A stretch of DNA of 64,000 bases from NCBI GenBank assembly GCA_026390595.1, contig JAPLFQ010000021.1:124001-188000 (forward strand), in the 5' to 3' direction. The translations under genes were made by a program, and so were the position numbers. The stretch's first letter is position 1, and each line of letters begins with the position of its first letter. The notes beneath the pieces were generated by a model. The model saw only the letters and a program-made list of their open reading frames with translations. It had not been told where the DNA came from and did no database searches. This DNA comes from Ignavibacteriales bacterium. GTDB lineage: Bacteria; Bacteroidota; Ignavibacteria; UBA10030. Shown in pieces: positions 61,510-64,000 of this stretch.

Positions 61510-63222
61510 TTAGAACCACGACCCTCTCCGGTTTCCGCCGGTCTGGACCCGCGGATCCATGTATCTCCAGCTGAGTCGTGTGTTGACATAGAACCGGCTC
61601 TCATCAGCTTTGAAATCTGAGGGTTCCATTGTGGCGATGTTCATCCGCTGCCACGTCGTCGTCGGATAAATGAACTCGAACTTACCGGGAGCGATCGTCA
61701 CCTTTACAGGCATGCGGAAATCCTGAACGTCCACATTCCATCGGTACATCGCCATCACCGAATCGCCTTTGAATGTCAGACTGACTTCGAGCTGTGGGAT
61801 TTTCGTATTCCTGAGGTACTGATTGAAAAAGTAGCTGAGATCCTTTCCGGTCTTCTCGTTCACAAAGCCAATCACATCTTCAGCGGTGATCGTCGTGTAG
61901 TGAAACTTGTCCATCAGCCCTTTCAGTATTGAGAACCAGAGGATGTCATTGTCGATCACGCTGCGGAGTGTATTCAGGACGAGCTGCCCCTTGTCATACA
62001 TGTCGCCCGCCCCTTCATTCTGTACACCGTACTTGCCAATGATCGGATCGGTGTTGCGGACGTTTGGCTTCTTGCCGTTGATGTACTTGAGAGCCTCTGC
62101 ATATCCCCACTGGTCCTCCACAAAGAGCGCCTCAGCGTATGCGCCAAAGCTCTCATGGATCCACATGTCGGCGATGTCCTTGGACGTGACGCCGTTCCCC
62201 CACCACTCGTGTGCGCTCTCGTGTATGATGATGAAATCGAATTTCAGTCCAACAGCCGACGGGGCGAAGCCGCGGTAACCGCCGAGCCAAAGATTACCGT
62301 ACGCCACGGCGCTCTGATGCTCCATTCCGGTATGCGGACTTTCGATGAGCTTGTACCCATCACGAATGAACGGATACTTGCCGAAATATTTCTCGAACGC
62401 GGCCATCATCGGTTTCACTTGCTCGAACGTTTTCTTCGCCCGTTCCAGATTCTGCGGCATCACATAGTAATCGAGGGTTAATGCCGGTTTGCTGCCGTAG
62501 GTATCACTGCAGTGTGCAAACTTGCCGACATTGATAGTGACATTGTAATTGTTGATCGGATAACTGACAAACCAGTCGTACCGCATCCATCCGTCAGGCA
62601 TCTCTTTGGTGGCACGGAGCCGGCCGTTGGAGATATCCGTAAGGCCTTGGGGCACAGTGATGCTGATAAGCATACTGTCCGGCTTGTCGGCCTGGTGATC
62701 CTTGTTCGGCCACCAGAGGCTGGCGCCGGTTCCCTGGCACGTTACGACAACCCATGGATTTCCAGACGAGTCCTTTGCCCACGTGAGCCCACCGCCCCAC
62801 GGGGGGTTCTTCGCGACCTGCGGATTTCCGCCGTAGAACACTTTGATGCGGTGAATCGAGCCCTTCTCAAGTGAGTTCGGGAGATTCACGAAAACCGCGT
62901 TGAATTCCCGGTCGAACGGAACTGCCGCTCCGTCGTCGAGTGTGATCTTTTCGATCTCCATATTCTTGAAGAGGTCGATCTGCATCTTCGTGAATGGCGT
63001 GATCACCGTGAAGTAGATTTCATTCGACCCGTTCACGGACTGCTTTGCCGGATCCACTTTGACGTCGAGATGATAGTACGTGAGGTCGTAACAGGTCCGC
63101 CCGGGCGAGGGCGCACCGCGCAGAGTGTCGGCTCGAGTGAATACCGGTGCCTTTGGTTGAGCATTCGCCGCGGTCAAGCCGAGGCCTAAAGATGCAATCA
63201 GAAATATCCGCGCTTTCCGCAT
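61510..63222 (-). CDS. M1-family aminopeptidase, secreted
   Basis: The 570-residue metallopeptidase has a signal peptide (ARIFLIASLGLGLTAANAQ), an N-terminal sandwich and a thermolysin-like domain. The zinc site is HESAHEWWGN (HExxH), with the third ligand Glu in WIHESFGAYAE. GMEHQSAVAYGN stands in place of the GAMEN exopeptidase motif. It is shorter than typical M1 enzymes, without the long C-terminal helical domain. AAGGA lies seven bases before the ATG. It would trim peptides in the periplasm or outside. Confidence 0.93.
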   Translation of the reverse strand: MRKARIFLIASLGLGLTAANAQPKAPVFTRADTLRGAPSPGRTCYDLTYYHLDVKVDPAKQSVNGSNEIYFTVITPFTKMQIDLFKNMEIEKITLDDGAAVPFDREFNAVFVNLPNSLEKGSIHRIKVFYGGNPQVAKNPPWGGGLTWAKDSSGNPWVVVTCQGTGASLWWPNKDHQADKPDSMLISITVPQGLTDISNGRLRATKEMPDGWMRYDWFVSYPINNYNVTINVGKFAHCSDTYGSKPALTLDYYVMPQNLERAKKTFEQVKPMMAAFEKYFGKYPFIRDGYKLIESPHTGMEHQSAVAYGNLWLGGYRGFAPSAVGLKFDFIIIHESAHEWWGNGVTSKDIADMWIHESFGAYAEALFVEDQWGYAEALKYINGKKPNVRNTDPIIGKYGVQNEGAGDMYDKGQLVLNTLRSVIDNDILWFSILKGLMDKFHYTTITAEDVIGFVNEKTGKDLSYFFNQYLRNTKIPQLEVSLTFKGDSVMAMYRWNVDVQDFRMPVKVTIAPGKFEFIYPTTTWQRMNIATMEPSDFKADESRFYVNTRLSWRYMDPRVQTGGNRRGSWF

Positions 63223-63386
63223 TATTGATCCTTCCAAGAGCACGACGTGAAGAGACGCCGGATGCATTGAAGCTTAACCTGGATCCGGTCGCAAAGTGCG
63301 ACCGGATATTGACGATGCTTGAATCTGTCAGCGCAATTATTGCGAGTATGCGAATGCAGGAATCATAGGGCGAACTGAAGTTCGCT

Positions 63387-64000
63387 TTACAGCTTCGACA
63401 ATCTCACAAGCACGACGCCGTGGCGCGGAACGGAGGCCTTGAACTCATCATTGAATGAGCCAAGGTCTTTCTGCCGCCACAAGTCGCGCACCACATGCCT
63501 GCCCTGAACACCCAGATCGCTCCATCGTACCTTGATCTCTGATTTCCAGACTCCGCGGTTGAAGAATCCAACAGCCTTGGATCCATCTTCCATGTCTTTC
63601 GCCCAGACTTCCAGGTCGCCATCTTTCGAGACGCGGGCAGCTTGCTTACCGAGAGGATCCTGGCTGACTTCCAGAACCTCGTCGTTCGTGAGTAGGTTTT
63701 GCGTGAACTCGTCCAGCTGCGTCATGTCGCAACCGATCAGCAGCGGAGAGTTGAGCAGGCACCAGAGGCTGATGTGCGTGTACTGCTCGTTGGGGGTCAG
63801 CCTCGTAGGATGAAGCTGAGGGCCCCACCCTACTTTACCAACCACAAGCATGTCGGGGTCGTTCCAGTTGCCCGGCTTTGCATAGAGTTCATGGCCGGCC
63901 TGAGAAAAACCAATGCCTGACATACTTTCCCACGTGTCCTCTATGTCGCCCGTCGTGCGCCAGCTATTCCCGCCGACTTCACCTCCCCATTTCCATACAT
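63387..64000 (-). CDS. GH27 alpha-galactosidase, 3' part (runs off the right edge)
   Basis: About 203 residues of the C-terminal half are in the window. GGNSWRTTGDIEDTWESM precedes GHELYAKPGNWNDPDML, which holds the acid/base Asp (NDPDM). The rest of the barrel (EQYTHISLWCLLNSPLLIGCDM) and the C-terminal beta-sandwich (AVGFFNRG, RDLWRQKDLG) are present. The nucleophile and signal peptide lie beyond position 64000. It would release terminal alpha-galactose. It is followed by the M1 peptidase gene on the same strand. Confidence 0.93.
   Translation of the reverse strand, partial: VWKWGGEVGGNSWRTTGDIEDTWESMSGIGFSQAGHELYAKPGNWNDPDMLVVGKVGWGPQLHPTRLTPNEQYTHISLWCLLNSPLLIGCDMTQLDEFTQNLLTNDEVLEVSQDPLGKQAARVSKDGDLEVWAKDMEDGSKAVGFFNRGVWKSEIKVRWSDLGVQGRHVVRDLWRQKDLGSFNDEFKASVPRHGVVLVRLSKL

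Overview
The window reads as a chromosomal contig from a GC-balanced (mid-50s % by eye), heterotrophic, probably anaerobic or facultative bacterium of the FCB group. Many secreted hydrolases, a DUF5916-type outer-membrane barrel and a TlpA/TPR lipid- or periplasm-side protein point to Bacteroidota or relatives. Most genes, however, carry a clear AGGAGG-type ribosome binding site, and one near-perfect sigma70-like promoter is visible. That fits Ignavibacteria/Chlorobi-like lineages better than classical Bacteroidia. This placement is inference from gene content only; no rRNA or tRNA gene was seen.

Layout: (1) 0-4.7 kb: start of an unknown secreted protein; a tight operon of a CheY-like receiver, a double zinc-ribbon protein with two FliM-like peptides and a PilB/GspE motor ATPase; and a divergent PAS histidine kinase with a four-cysteine cluster. 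(2) 4.8-16 kb, minus strand: a DUF6067/GH123-like protein, a DUF5107-TPR protein, a dipeptidyl peptidase IV and a CBM9/DUF5916 outer-membrane protein. (3) 16.4-23.6 kb: class V aminotransferase plus homoserine dehydrogenase; a glycyl radical enzyme whose active-site residues match trans-4-hydroxyproline dehydratase, with its activase and a receiver protein; a branched-chain aminotransferase. (4) 23.8-46.2 kb: a glycan island with two GH29 fucosidases, a URO-D-type methyltransferase, a four-gene operon (DUF4838, GH97, sugar porter, GH67-like glucuronidase), an SSS symporter, a TlpA-like protein, an M28 peptidase and a GH78 rhamnosidase. No SusC/SusD pair is present. (5) 46.3-59.6 kb, all minus strand: an MFS transporter followed by many small unrelated accessory genes (VOC, GNAT, pirin, cupin, two AHSA1, DUF1801, RibD-like, isoprenylcysteine methyltransferase, zinc-free alcohol dehydrogenase), two of them broken. 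(6) 59.7-64 kb: PIG-L deacetylase, an NagB-like protein with an altered active site, an M1 aminopeptidase and the 3' part of a GH27 alpha-galactosidase.

Taken together the secreted enzymes would release fucose, rhamnose, galactose and perhaps uronic acid from a branched glycan, and the peptidases (one of them prolyl-directed) plus hydroxyproline dehydratase would consume the attached peptide. One coherent reading is growth on hydroxyproline-rich glycoproteins such as arabinogalactan proteins; this is a hypothesis. The most novel-looking regulatory unit is the receiver / zinc-ribbon / PilB operon, which suggests a CheY-type switch acting on a pilus or secretion motor.
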